A DNA stretch of 64,000 bases, from positions 12,161,701-12,225,700 of the forward strand of contig OZ024888.1 in assembly GCA_964017195.1 (NCBI GenBank), in the 5' to 3' direction. Position 1 is the stretch's first letter. Every line of letters starts with the position of its first letter. The translations under genes and the position numbers were made by a program. This stretch comes from Siderastrea radians. Taxonomy: Eukaryota > Cnidaria > Anthozoa > Scleractinia > Rhizangiidae. This document shows positions 22,263 to 34,499 of the stretch, piece after piece. Below the pieces are notes generated by a model, which saw only the letters and a list, made by a program, of their open reading frames with translations, made no database searches and was not told where the DNA came from.

Positions 22263-24070
22263 TCAGAAGATAGAGAAATCTCAAACCGAGAAGTAGAATA
22301 GTTTAAAAAATATCTTTTTTGCTAAAATTTTGCACACTCGGATGAATTGTTGGCAAAATCTGCACTAGATCAGGGAAATGTTGCAAGCCCAAGCCACACA
22401 TTGGTAATAATTCGCTGTTTTAGTTTAAATATTTACGGTCTTTAAGAGCGGTTTGCTGTAAGAACCGACTAAGGGTATGCAAGATAGAAAAATCCGATTT
22501 TCTCAAAATCTGCCAGAATAAAGGCTTTGGTGAAGTAGTTCTAAAAATAGAAGTTTCGGGTCGTTTAGATTTTTATTTATTTTTTAGTGAATATTTTCGT
22601 ATTTTGCCCTTCGCGGCAGTCAAAATCAACGCCAAAATCGGGACTTTTCCGGAAACTCCTGTTCAAATATTCAAAGCGTCCTAAATAAGATTAACCCGGG
22701 GAGTTAAAAGATCTTATTTCCTCTGTTTATTAGCAGTGTCAAAGCTTCATGAAAAGCGAACGTGAATTTTTAACGGAATTTTAAAATTTATACCCAACAA
22801 CGGTCGTTAGCGACAACCCAATTTAGGCTAAATTCAAGGCTCAAAAAAGCACTCTGGTACATGGCTTTACTCAACAAGACTATACTCCGGGAAAGAACAA
22901 TCACTTCAACTAAACATCGGCCGAAAAACATTTTGGGACAAATGAAACGGGGAATTTTGAGAGCGCTTTGAAAACAGGCTACTTGAGTAATATGAGCGAC
23001 CCTTTGACCTTTCATGTCAACGGAAATCAACACACAGCAGCTCTTAAAATGTGACTTTCCTTCGCCAGAATACGTGTGTGCTTGTTTTTCTAGAATGTTT
23101 TCAAATAGAGAAAACTAGGATTTTGAATTTGGAGGCCTTTGTTCCCAATAATGAGCGATGTTGGGCAATTTAGAGAAGTATGTTATGAAATTGACCTACT
23201 CTATTTATCACCGAATTATACATTCAAAGTCTGTTTACAACGGGGAATGCGGAATCAATAACGAAGTAAAATTCCGATTCATGAAATGCTTAGGAATTAA
23301 CCCTTACCTTGGTAAGCTTTTCCTGGCTACAAACTGCAACTTTCATTGCAAAACACATAGCGAGATCGCCGAGCCGTGTTGCACGTGAGTTGTCAAATGT
23401 TTCTAGAGTGCGGTCGAGGTTCCCTATGTTAACGATTAACAAGATTTAGGCCCGCATAGCGTGCAGTCGGAAACAACACTATGGTGAGGAACGCTTGTGC
23501 TTCATAGGAAAAAAGAAGGGGAAAAAGGAAAAAGAGAGCTTTTATTACATATATACTTATAATTATATAGAAAGTTTTACAATAACAAACTGTAAAACGC
23601 AGTTAATGGATCGTGACGAACTGTATGTTACGGTCAGTCAAGGTCAATAATGCATGCATGCTGACAATGTGATTCTACTGTGTTGCAACACTGTCTCATT
23701 TTGTTTTCTTTCGCTTAATATGGTTGGCTAAGGCCTTCAATGTTTCACAACATGATCTCGTGATGCCTAGCTGCTCTACAGTACGTATATTACTATTGGT
23801 TGGACATTGTACCTCATACGTCTGTTAAAGTTGATACCTTCGATGTAACATTTCATTCTCCTCGTGGTAGCATTGTAATAGTATCACAGTTATTTCATTC
23901 CAATCGTTGTAATTTTTTTCCGCCCTCCCAGCCCCTTTTGCGGGAGTCTTCTTGTTTTTGTCATAATAAATTTGGGACACTTTCCCTTTTGCGGTTCTCG
24001 GTTAAGTCTTGGTAGCGACTTCCCCCAAGCCTTTTGGCTTTGTTTTTGCTTGTGTTTGTTATTTCTTTGC

Positions 24071-24230
24071 CCGCCAATACTCTTGTCCGATCCAGCACTA
24101 GCTTTTGGTGCTGGGGAGATAAGTGAGGCTTTTAAGGGCACACGTTATGTATCGACCTGCCAATACTCTTGTTCTGCCTTCAGCGTAGTCCTGGGGAGAC
24201 AAGTGAGGCTTTAAAAGGTCACGCAATGTT
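24071..24230 (+). repeat. Two-copy tandem repeat, about 87 bp
   Basis: GCCAATACTCTTGTYC...CTGGGGAGAYAAGTGAGGCTTT (short cores) occurs at 24073 and again at 24160 inside the TTAA-flanked element. Confidence 0.65.
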
Positions 24231-25033
24231 AGTCGCTTGTCACGCCAACCGCAGGGTATGTGTCCCCCATTACGCCAAAATTTGTGTTGTGTGTTTTTGA
24301 TTTATTACATAATATATTTTGATGCGGAACAGAGACATTAATATATATATTTACATCCAATCCGGTGACACGTACAATAGAGTTCTTCTGTTGCTGATAG
24401 GTTCCCGCAAGAAATTTGATGTTCACAACAAATATTAGTCCAAGAACGTAGTTTGAGGGCTTATATGAAGTTTACACATCAAATTTCCCAGGGAACCTAT
24501 CACACATAGGGCCTGAGACAGAATCCCTCTATTGTTTTTATCGTCCAACGCTAACTTTTGAGCAAAAATTGCCAATATGCGTTGATAGGTGCCACTGAGG
24601 AGAGACAGTATCGCTCACGTGATCGATTTCGACCAAATGGAGCACGCTAAAATGTAGCATTGTAGTAGAAAAGGTTAGCGTCTTGTTGAACAAGCGATTG
24701 AAGCGTAGTAAACACACAAAATTCGTTCAATTATTCACTCCAGAAGGCTCTTCAAACTCCTGTTCTTAGTGAAACATTTTGCCTTCTGGTAAATAAAACA
24801 CATAAAACCCACAAATCAGACTGAATGTCTTTCTCTAGTTTTCGATAAAACAGCAGCCACTTCCCTTGACTGGTTCCGCTACGGCAGAAGGTGCTGTGAT
24901 TTGTGCCTTGCATGGGATACATATGTGCGCACGCCATAATACTCACAAACAGTCTTTAGCACGGCTTTTCTTAGCCTTTTCTTGCTGCCTTTCCTACGCA
25001 TGTCGCACAGGTTCAACTTGTCATAAGCAATAA

Positions 25034-25037
<4 letters not shown>

Positions 25038-25096
<59 letters not shown>
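25038..25096. repeat. (TAA)n microsatellite
   Basis: About 19 TAA/AAT units inside the TTAA-flanked element. Confidence 0.95.
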
Positions 25097-25887
25097 TTTA
25101 TACTACTGTTCTACTGTTCTTACCCCCTTCCCCCTACCGTTGGTTACATAACTCAACCATGAACTTGGCCGCATTTTATTTCTTTGCTAAGAGTCTTTAA
25201 TTAGAAGGTCTAATTTCCGCTAAGGAAGAAAGATATTGCACCCTGCGCCATGCGAGAAATACATCTGCCCAAGCCAAAATACTAAAAAAAAACACTCCTA
25301 AGCATGGGTATGCTTAGCGTTTTCACGCTGCCTTTCTTATGCAAGCTGCACAAGTTCTCAATGCCAGTGTTGTAAACGATGGCGTGCTATAACTGTACAG
25401 CCCGATCTAATACAATCTATCGGGTATAGAACTTTTGCTTCTCTAGCGCAGCACTATGACTTAAACGCTTACCACGAAGTAAAAAGCCAATTCGCCTATC
25501 AGAGTGACGCAGCTTATAAATTATTCTCGAAGAGAACAACTCATCCATCGTGCAGTGACGGAACTAGTACCTGGAGAACAACCTCGACCTATCTGCTTTC
25601 TTAGCAACTCGTATATATGTCAAGTTCTTGCCTGTTCCCAGTTTGTTGCGCAACTTTGATTAGTAGTCTCTTTTTCATGGCAAATGTTCCAGTAAAAAAA
25701 TTAGGCCAGTATTTTCCTTTTCCAACGTCAAACGCTCTCTCTCCAAACTGTTGCCGTGTCACAAGAAAACTCAAAATTGATTAACATGTTTATACCGTCG
25801 AATTTACTTGAGGAAGTTGCAAGTGACAGTCGCAAGCTATTTCTAAATCGTGACAATCATTCATGTGTCTAAGTTCGTGAGTTCCGA

Positions 25888-26070
25888 TAGCCTGCGTAGC
25901 AAGCATTTCCGAATACTTTTCCGCCTTTTTGAGGCATTTTGCGTTTTGGCCGCGCCAAATCAAGGCGTGCGCAAAAAAGGAAGGAGCGGGAAGTGGGGAG
26001 GGGGGGGGGAGAGGCAAAAAAAGGAAACGCTTGCCCGCAAACGCCACCAGTTTGAAAAACGTCCCTTTAG
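25888..26070 (+). repeat. Short dispersed repeat, copy A
   Basis: Starts AGCCTGCGTAGCAAGCATTT and ends near GCAAACGCCACCAGTTTGAA, with GGCCGCGCCAAA in the middle. The inverted copy B is at 26788-26968. Confidence 0.6.
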
Positions 26071-26787
26071 CACTCAAGGTTTGATGGATTCATAGCGTGA
26101 CAGCTTGGCAATAAAGCAACAAATAACAGATCACCGGATATTACAAATTTACTTTCGTCAAAATCAAAACATGCTCCACGTAAGTCAAACCCACGAACTG
26201 CAGAGACGAAGCACTCGGAGATGTGATGTCGAAACCTCGAAAGTTGGAAGCTCAAAGGGGGGCGCTTCAGGATTTGTCGTTGTAATTTCAAAGTTAATAA
26301 ATTTGGAAATTTATCTCTGCTAGGAAAATCGGTTTTATTTCTTCGGGAACCTTTTCAAAGCATCGGAAAGAAAGGATTCTTAAGGAGCAATTCTTGCTGA
26401 TATCTTCAGAGTGGTTACAGTGGAAGTTGTTGAAAACTTGTATAGCTATTTTCGGAACGTGTCTACAATCTTTGTGCTCGAAAAATTAGGAACTTAAGGG
26501 CATTATTCGAAGTTATTCGGAATGCAATAAGTATATCGAGTCTCCTGTTTCCCAAACTCCGCCAAATCAGCAAATCAACTTGTCTAAACGGCTGCTCAAA
26601 CCTTCATCAGGCAACAGTCTTTGTAGAAAGAGAAAGCTTCCCGAAAGTCCCTGAGATTTGAAGCCACCGAACAGCCGCCTTCTAGAGTCAAACCTGGCCA
26701 TGGAAATTTTCCAGCTGGAGAGAAACAGTTAGTTGTGTTGATGCAGTCACGCTCAAATTAACTTAACTGATTTGATTGACGTTCTTT

Positions 26788-26968
26788 GGCGTACGGGTTT
26801 TCAAAATCGTGGGGTTTGCGGACAAACGTTTTTTTCCTCCGTTTTCCCGGCCCTTCTCCCACTTCTTTTGCGCTCGGCCCAATTTTTGCGCGGCCAAAAA
26901 GCGAAAAATGCTTCGAACGTACGAAAAACCATAGGCCCACAGAAACGCTTGCTACACAGGCTAGGGTT
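26788..26968 (-). repeat. Short dispersed repeat, copy B
   Basis: The reverse complement begins AGCCTGTGTAGCAAGCGTTT and ends near CCACGATTTTGAAAACC; same order of motifs as copy A. The long minus-strand open frame 26758-27219 runs through it, so that frame's C-terminal half is repeat-derived. Confidence 0.6.
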
Positions 26969-27329
26969 TCGATAGTGTCTACCTCTATGTCACAAGCCCT
27001 TCTTTCTCTTTCTGGGTAACCGAAATCCACTCTGCAGACACCCGTCCAGTACATGATGCTACACAGCAGTTGATAGCACCCAGCGTACTCACGTCGTAGG
27101 ATAGCGGTGTCGATCGTGGAATTCTTGATCCCTTGAGTTATACAGCAGAGTTCTCTTGTGATGTCGGCGACACGGGCAGTTGTTGCTTCTGTTTTTGTTT
27201 TTATTTTTCGCTCTGGCAATGCAGGTGGGCAAGGGTCTTAACATAATTATGGTAAGTGCGCTGAATGCAGTAAAATCTGTTTCCTACCGGTAAAGCATGC
27301 TAGCTTGTTGAGAATCATTGTCCTGATGA

Positions 27330-27560
27330 TTTGCGGAGTATTCAGCATTTTTCCAGGGACAGGCAGAGGAACTGCTGCCCAAACGGGAGATATTGAGTGA
27401 GAAAAATCTCTGTGATACCTGCCAGATTGTACTGGATGAAGTATTTTTCACAACCTCATTGCATATGACTGACTTGAACCTGTGCGACATCCATAGGAAA
27501 GACAGCATGAAAAGGCTTGTCTACGGGTGTGGCTGCTGTATCATCGAACACGAGCAGTGA
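27330..27560 (+). CDS. Cys-rich open stretch, possible coding remnant
   Basis: 76 codons are open from just after a stop to TGA at 27558-27560. An acceptor-like TTTTTCCAG ends at 27356, and a donor-like ATG|GTAAGTG sits at 27251. The peptide contains C-D-T-C-Q, C-D-I-H-R-K and Y-G-C-G-C-C, zinc-ligand-like spacing. It could be a decayed exon of the TTAA element's protein. Unrecognised. Confidence 0.2.
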   Translation, partial: FAEYSAFFQGQAEELLPKREILSEKNLCDTCQIVLDEVFFTTSLHMTDLNLCDIHRKDSMKRLVYGCGCCIIEHEQ

Positions 27561-29218
27561 GAAAGACATTTGTGAAGCAAAGGAAATAGGAGACGTCAGC
27601 AAGCGGGCTAGCACTATAAGGCTCTATTAAACCCTGAAGGCCACCGACATTGAGAGAACCTGCTTAGTAGTACGTGTCACCGGTTTGAACGTAAAAAAAA
27701 AGTATATAATAATAAGTATATATGTAATAAAAGCTTTCTTTTTCCTTTTTCCTCTACTTTTTTTTCCTATCGAGCACAAGCGTTCGTCACCATAGTGTTG
27801 TTTTGCGACTGCACGCTATGCGGGCCTAAAATCTGGTTAATTGTTAACATAGGGAACCTCGGCCGCACTGTAGAAACATTTGACAACTCACGCGCAACAC
27901 GGCTCGGCGATCTTGCTATGTGTTTTGCAATGAAAGTTGCAGTATCCAGCCAGGAAAAGCTCACTTAGGTAAGAGTTATTTCCTAAACATTTCAAGAATC
28001 GGTTTTTTACTTCGTTATTGATTCCGCATTCCCCGTTGTAAACAGACTTTGAATGTATAATTCGGTGATAAATAGAGTAGGTCAATTTCATAACATACTT
28101 CTCTAAATTGCCCAACATCGCTCATTATTGGGAACAAAGGCCTCCAAATTCAAAATCCTAGTTTTCTCTATTTGAAAACATTCTAGAAAAACAAGCAAAC
28201 TCGTATTCTGGCGAAGGAAAGTCACATTTTAAGAGCTGCTGTGTGTTGATTTCCGTTGACATGAAAGGTCAAAGGGTCGCTCATATCACTCAAGTAGCCT
28301 GTTTTCAAAGCGCTCTCAAAATTCCCCGTTTCATTTGTCCCAAAATGTTTTTCGGCCGATGTTTAGTTGAAGTGATTGTTCTTTCCCAGAGTATAGTCTC
28401 GTTGTGTAAAGCCATGTAACAGAGTGCTTTTTTGAGCCTTGAATTTAGCCTAAATTGGGTTGTCGCTAACGACCGTTGTTGGGTATAAATTTTAAAATTC
28501 TGTTAAAAATTCACGTTCGCTTTTCATGAAGCTTTGACACTGCTAATAAACAGAGGAAATAAGATCTTTTAACTCCCCGGGTTAATCTTATTTAGGACGC
28601 TTTGAATATTTGAACAGGAGCTTCCGGAAAAGTCACGATTTTGGCATTGATTTTGACTGCCGCGCAGGGCAAAATACGAAAATATTCACTAAAAAATAAA
28701 TAAAAACCTAAACGACCTGAAACTTATATTTTTAGAACTAGTTCACCAAAGCCTTTATTCTGGCAGATTTTGAGAAAATCGGATTTTTCTATCTTGCATA
28801 CCTTTAGTCGGTTCTTACAGCAAACCGCTCTTAAGGAACATAGTGCATAAATGGAAAAACTTGACTAAAAAGGCTATTTTTTACCAGAATTTGGCTATTT
28901 TAGAATATCGTGTTAGGTTTTAGAACGTGTTAAATATGCTGCAGATTCCAATGCACTCATCTACAGGCCAGCGCTATTTCTTCTAAAGAGCAGATTCACT
29001 GTGGAACAATCTACCTGAGAGCATTAGATGTATTGATTCTTTGGCTAGTTTCAAGCTTTCCTTAAAAGAACACTTTAAGAAGTTATCGCAATGTTATATC
29101 ACTAGCTGTTTTTATGGTCAAGTAAATTTTTTCAGCTATCTTATAGATTGATGTAATAAAATTCTGAAAAACCAGTAGGGAGAATTTAAGAACGTATTAG
29201 TATTAGTATTAGTATGAG

Positions 29219-29298
29219 GTGATTATAACCATCTCGCAATCAGCCCTACGAGCATCGTTGATTATTTATCAACGCAGGCTCGTAGGATAATTGTTAAA
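29219..29298. repeat. Hairpin segment related to the 1.35-kb family end
   Basis: GATTATAACC...GGCTCGTAGGATAATTGTTAAAT mirrors the right end of the 1.35-kb family (CTCGTAGAATAATTGTTAAA). This suggests a diverged relative whose other parts became the adjacent 74-bp array. Confidence 0.5.
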
Positions 29299-29317
29299 TT
29301 AGACATCCCCATGATGC

Positions 29318-29955
29318 AGCGCTCTGTTGGCTCTCTACTAACAGGCTATCAGCTGTTATAATCTAAACAGTCCCTGGATATGAGCAGGCGCGTGCTCTCA
29401 GTGGCTCTTTACCACTAGGCTATCAGCTGTTATTATATAAACAGTCCCTGGATATGAGCAAACACGTGCTTTGATTGGCTCCCTACTAACAGGCTATCAG
29501 CTGTTATTAGATAGACAGCCCCTGGATATGAGCGAGCGCACGATCTGATTGGCTCCCTTCAAACAGGCTATCAGCTGTTATTATATAGACAGCCACTGGA
29601 TATGAGCGAGCATGCATATGCGCTCTGATTGGCTCTCTAATAAAAGGCTATCAGCTGTTATTATATAGACAGCCCTTGGATATGAGCAGGCACGTGCTCT
29701 CAGTGGCTCTTTACCACTAGGCTATCAGCTGTTATTATATAAACAGTCCCTGGATATGAGCAAACACGTGCTTTGATTGGCTCCCTACTAACAGGCTATC
29801 AGCTGTTATTATATAGACAGCCCCTGGATAAGAGTGAGCGCACGATCTGATTGGCTCCCTTCAAACAGGCTATCAGCTGTTATTATATAGACAGCCACTG
29901 GATATGAGCGAGCATGCACTCTGATTGGCTCCCTACTAAAAGGCTATTCAGTTCT
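29318..29955 (+). repeat. 74-bp tandem array, about 8 units, with 302-bp higher-order period
   Basis: AGGCTATCAGCTGTTAT recurs at about 29344, 29418, 29492, 29566, 29646, 29720, 29794 and 29868 (74 bp apart, once 80). Units 1-4 and 5-8 match each other better than their neighbours do, giving a four-unit higher-order repeat. GATTGGCTC...GGCTATCAGCT is shared with the inner left end of the 1.35-kb family. Confidence 0.85.
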
Positions 29956-30149
29956 TATAACCCACCAGTTAACTTTGGTGGGCGCCCATTGGAGGAAACA
30001 CATCAGGTGGTACTAAATATCCTATGAGTTGTAAAGACACTCAAGTCTTATGGCGAAAACAAAATAATCCTTTTTACAGAAATCATTTTACTCCTTCATG
30101 GTGATAACATTTCCGAGTTGTAATCCAGGAGTTGTCTAAGATATAATAA

Positions 30150-31310
30150 AACAAATATTTTACTCAATCTCGTCGTACCAGAGCTCGTAGCAAACTTGGA
30201 GCTGCCTGCTTCATTCGTTGTTTATGGGTTCATGTGAAACTCGATTTCTTGTCGTGAAAGAATTGTTAAAAAATCTGTTTCCTCGATCTAGGGGTTAAAC
30301 AGTTACCTTTTGGTTAGCTAATTATGAGTCTGTGTGCCTTAATGCTTTGCTTAACCCTGTGGATTATTTTCACATACTTTCAATTGCAGCTTTATTTAAT
30401 ATGTTAACGCAGATGTGGCATATCTCTTGAGTTTAGTGGCACTTTAGAACCATAAGGTGACGTACTATATTCAAGTGAATGAATACATTTTCTTAAACCA
30501 AGACCAAACTAGTAATAATAAAGGTGTCATATCATTTCAGTACAAATATTTCAACTCTGAAGCAAGGCCAGCGGTTGTATGTGACAGGATAAAACCGAAT
30601 AAATCTGGCTTTGACAGCGGAACTGAGTGAACGCTGCACAATGCTACTGGTATCTGTGTTTCCTGCAAATACCTAAGAGTTAGAAAAAAATAACAAATAA
30701 ATGGAACAAAAAAAATCTTTGAAGCCAATAATAGTGGTTTATTCTATTATTTCAATTCCCAGATTGAAATACTTCTCAGAAACACCTATTCGCTTACTTG
30801 CCTTTTTTTTGTCATGTTAATCGCGGTTATAAAGAAATTGCAATCTATTTAGTATATTTACGCACCTTTTCAGCGTTGTTCTCTTTGTAGGCGGTAAACG
30901 TTGCTCCATCTAAAGACAAATGTAACTTGTAGCTGGTAACCCAATGACCTCCCGTCGTCCCTTGCGTAGCCACAGCACAAACAGATTGCTCTGCACCCAT
31001 ATTAACTTGAAGATAGTCTGACCTGTCCAATTTAGTCTTTGAACACCAAGCTCCATTCGATCCCCTTTTTCCATTCAGTCGACCGTAGTATGGTTGATGA
31101 TCACTATCCTAATAAGTGCCTGCCGTCATTCTAGCATCTGCTATCGTGTTTCTGTCTGCTACACCTGCAGCCTGACATACTGTAAAACAAAACAACAACA
31201 ATATGAACAATATTGTCGTAAACAATCATAGGAAAATTGCTGCTGAACAAACTCGGAAAACTGAATAACTGGATTCTTCTTTTCCTTCAGACACTTTTTT
31301 AGCATGTCCT
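30150..31310 (-). repeat. Duplicated block: last two exons and 3' flank of the intact gene
   Basis: Colinear with about 7385-8515: 3' flank, exon 5, intron 4, exon 4 and about 130 bp of intron 3. Homology stops near 31310, before the position where the CTAG element entered the original intron. Intron 4 here is longer and diverged. Confidence 0.8.
30532..31179 (-). pseudogene. Duplicate F5/8C exons with an in-frame stop
   Basis: Exon 4 copy 31179-30866 (314 nt) and exon 5 copy 30672-30532 (141 nt) have exactly the lengths of the intact gene's exons, with the same splice signals and phases. Exon 5 is open to a TGA at 30534-30532. Exon 4 has one TAG (31111-31109) at the position of Phe-Leu-Asn near the start of the domain; the rest is open and keeps the W-C and D-Y-L-Q-V core. 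No Ig or collagen exon lies next to it. Loss of function is likely, though one stop with perfect length conservation leaves room for recent decay or a sequencing error. Confidence 0.72.
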
Positions 31311-32055
31311 TGTCTAAAGAGTTGTTAGAAAAGCCATAAGATAATGGAAACAGCCCCATTTCACTTACAACAATAAATATTTTAAACCTTGCACTCCTGC
31401 ATTTCCTCCAAAAAAATCGTTCTAACATAAAAACTATCAATTTCCTTCCATTTCAAGACAACTGTTCAAAACTATCAGTTGGAGCGTCTACACAGAGCAA
31501 AATTTTGATTTTGAGAGCATTTTAACGAGGAATTAAAATGAGACAAGTTAATTCTCTTTTTTCTTCTTGTTGTTGGTGTTTGTTTGTTTGTTTGTTATTT
31601 GTATTTGTTCTTTTATTTTTTGTTTGTTTGTTTTTTTACTTATAAGTCTTTCTTCTTCTTTTTCTGTTTTGTTGGCCTTTTAAGAAGCTTTGTTTGTCCT
31701 GGAATAGTTTCCAACTAAATTCAACCTTAAAGAAAGCAAAAATTAATAACAAGAATGGTCGGTCTTGGGCTCATGCGGTTAAATCTGCAAACATTTCTTC
31801 GGAATAACGTGAATTAAAAAGGGGTGAATTGACTAGCTTTTACTATGCAAGCGCACCCTAGCTTTTCATTGTTCGTTAAAAGATTAAAAGACGCCCTTCA
31901 TGATCAGTCTATACATTTTGCACCGGATTCGGTTTGGCAAAACGTATATTCACTGATTTACCTTGAATTTCTTTTACTGAACATTATTTTAAACTATTAC
32001 TTAAAATCGCGATCCAACAGTATTTATTTTAGTTATTTATTTAATAATAATAATA

Positions 32056-32090
<35 letters not shown>

Positions 32091-32138
32091 GCTCCTGTCA
32101 TGTGGCTCAAACTTTTATTTTTGTCAACGACAACCTAC
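31311..32138. other. Unassigned intergenic DNA
   Basis: AT-rich, with a TTTG-rich tract (31570-31635) and a (TTTA)n run (32063-32090). No gene is seen. Confidence 0.4.
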
Positions 32139-32555
32139 AGCGTGACCATCTGGCGCTGTTTATTATGCTGTGCAAAGTGGTTCTAACTTTAACGTCTGTG
32201 GATGAAATCCTAAAGTGTAACCATTCAAATGAAAGCTACTGAGCAGTACTTTCCTGTGGAACAGTTCATTATGCTGTACAAAGTGGTTCTAACTTTTACG
32301 TCTGTAGATGAAATCCTAAAATATGACCATTCAAATGAAACTTCCATAGCGACCCCTAACTTTCTTTTGTACTGTTTATGATGGTTCACACTTTTTGGAA
32401 TCTCTGGATGAATCCCTAAGTGTGACCATTTAAATGAAAGCTACTGAGCAGTACTTTCCTATGGTATTGTTTATTATGCCGAGCAAGGTTCTTCTAACCT
32501 TTTTTAGTTTTTGGATGAAATCCTTATTTGTGACCATTTAAATGAAAATGTTCGC
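32139..32555 (+). repeat. ~104-bp minisatellite, array 1
   Basis: About 4 units of a 104-110-bp repeat with core motifs GACCATTCAAATGAAAGCTA, GAGCAGTACTTTCCT, GCTGTACAA and GGTTCTAACTTTT. The same repeat forms arrays at 35688-36600, 48925-49625, 50705-51450 and 55900-56830. Confidence 0.85.
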
Positions 32556-33167
32556 GAAAATTGTGTAAACTTGACCAGTTTAATTTTGGTGGGTAAAATT
32601 TTCATGCCATTCCTTAAGACACAAGCAAAACCTTAGGACAGCACAAGATTCCCTGCAATGAAAAAAAAGTGCCATAAAAAATTAATATATTGGATAGCAC
32701 TAGAAATAGCGCTCTATAAATTCAGTATTATTATTATTATTATTTAAAGGCACGTGCAGAAACGAAAACAGTCTTAATCGGTTGATTTTTGGTGAACTCT
32801 ATTACCACCCCACATTTTTATTATGGCAGGTAAGGAAACTGGGTTTAATTTTCTCCACCCTTAAACGATGCGCAAAAATAACGAGGAAACCTATGCGAAT
32901 AAAGAAAACGTTCGGGTGAGGACTTGGAGAAAAAGATTCAACATCATTAAACATTGTTGATTACAGTTTTGTTTTACAATATTGAACGAAATTTTCAAGT
33001 AAATTAAACAGGAGAAGAATAAGCTTAACGTTTACGGCAAACGCGAACGGCAAAATGATCAAGTGACCAAAGCAAAAATGCCGGGGTTGTTATAACGTTT
33101 TTCATTTTCATACAGTCAACGTGAAAGTTTACTACAATACAGAACTTTTCATTTCAAACAATTCTGT

Positions 33168-33582
33168 GTTTTTAGATTTTCAGATTTTTGCATTTCTGGC
33201 AAAAAAATGACGTCACAAAGTTGGCGCCAAAATTATTTATTGGTATTATGGGATACCTGATGATAGTGTCTGGAAGAACAAGTCATAAGGATCTCAAAAC
33301 TGAATTTTTTTAAATAGGTTGATCCAATCAAAAGATATCACTTTTTTATTTTTGAATTTCCCGCCATTTTGCTACTAAAAATAACACAAATGGCGGAAAA
33401 CTCCAAATTCAAAGCGTTGTATCTTTCAATTTGATCAACCTATTTCATTTTTGAGATCCTTACGGCATGCTCTTTCAGAAACCGTCATTAGATATCCCAT
33501 AATACTTAAAAAAACAATCTTGGCGCAAATTTTGTGACGTCATTTTCCCGCAAAAATGCAAAAATCTGAAGATCCAGAACAT
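33168..33582. mobile_element. ~415-bp foldback (MITE-like)
   Basis: CAGATTTTTGCATTT with AAATGACGTCACAAA on the left is answered by TTTGTGACGTCATTTT and AAATGCAAAAATCTG on the right. Arms are about 195 bp; the centre is a short segment between CCGCCATTTTG and AATGGCGG. No coding capacity. Confidence 0.75.
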
Positions 33583-33907
33583 AGGGGTTTTGGCTGATAT
33601 TTCACGCATTCCACCTTAAAGAGGAAAAAGTTATTTGAGACCCGTCATTTTTGCCGCAGGCCGATTTGGCAAAAGAGGGGATAATCCGCAAGATTGACCA
33701 GGGTAATTGCTTTATCATTCAACAAGTTGTCACCAAACACCATTTTCAGAACTACAACAGCAACGCAATAAACACGCTTTAAGTTAGCCCAACAGTCATC
33801 ACAACAAATAAGCATTCGCAGATGTTTACTTCAGTTCAATGACTTCGAGACAGGCTCATTTACAAACTTGGTTTTCGTAATCACAAGTGAAAAGAATGCG
33901 TTAAGAT

Positions 33908-33955
33908 GTTTGTTTGTTTGTTTGTTTGTTTGTTTGTTTGTTTGTTTGTTTGTTT
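33908..33955. repeat. (GTTT)n microsatellite
   Basis: About 12 tetranucleotide units. Confidence 0.95.
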
Positions 33956-34009
33956 ACAGATAAATGGACAAACATGTGTTTTGATCGCTCGCTTCACTGG
34001 GAGGTGAAT

Positions 34010-34120
34010 ACTAACTTCTTACTAACTGAACGCAAGGGCCGTACTGGGGAATATTTGCCAGTACGGTCCCGAGAAAGTGAAGTTAGTAAGTAGTTTATTA
34101 CATGGCATCATCTTTTTTTT
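34010..34120 (-). repeat. Inverted repeat, relative of 3798-3935
   Basis: AGGGCCGTACTGGGGAATAT faces CAGTACGGTCCCGAG, then AAGTTAGTAAGTAGTTTATT, in reverse orientation to the first copy and with a shortened centre. Confidence 0.65.
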
Positions 34121-34349
34121 ACTCGAGACGATTTCCAGTCATTTCATTCAAATCAATTTCAGGAGCGATGTCAGGGAATTTCCCTGGCTTGGTGACGCGA
34201 GTAGAGCAAAACTAGAACGATGATTCTAGTTGTAAATTCTGCACCCTCTGAGGGAAATAACCAAACCGCGGCCATCTTGGATTACATTAGAGTCCCTGGT
34301 AACACCACCAATGAAATGTTTAATATCAACCTTATATTGTAGAGGACGT

Positions 34350-34498
34350 AATATATCAACAACGAGGGCCAGTGTTTCATCAGGGTATCCAAACATCGAG
34401 AAACTGATGAAAGAACGAGGCCGCAGGCCGAGTACTTTTATTGTTTCGAGGTGTTTGAATACCCTGATGAAACACGAAGCCCGAGTTGTTGATATGAC
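34350..34498. repeat. Hairpin-forming inverted repeat
   Basis: CAACAACGAGGGC and TGTTTCATCAGGGTATCCAA on the left are answered by TACCCTGATGAAACA and GCCCGAGTTGTTG on the right, with CGAGAAA/TTTCG inside. Confidence 0.65.
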
Positions 34499-34499
34499 T

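Larger units (their letters stand above)
22446..28830. mobile_element. 6.4-kb DNA transposon-like element with ~1.1-kb terminal inverted repeats, TTAA-flanked
   Basis: Left end GAGCGGTTTGCTGTAAGAAC at 22446 and its complement at 28811-28830 are each bordered outside by TTAA (22442-22445, 28831-28834). Arms (22446-23573 and about 27703-28830) are colinear inverted copies at high identity. Superfamilies known to duplicate TTAA include piggyBac, Kolobok and Sola3; the end sequence does not let me choose. The 4.1-kb interior holds a (TAA)n run, two inverted copies of another repeat and small open frames, but no recognisable transposase, so it is probably non-autonomous. Confidence 0.8.

Noticed and set aside
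22788..23388. Open frames of 76-81 codons in both arms of the TTAA element
   Set aside because: Present only because the arms are inverted copies; composition is not protein-like and no domain is seen.
26758..27219. 153-codon minus-strand open frame
   Set aside because: Its C-terminal half runs through a dispersed repeat also present at 25888-26070; no domain recognised.
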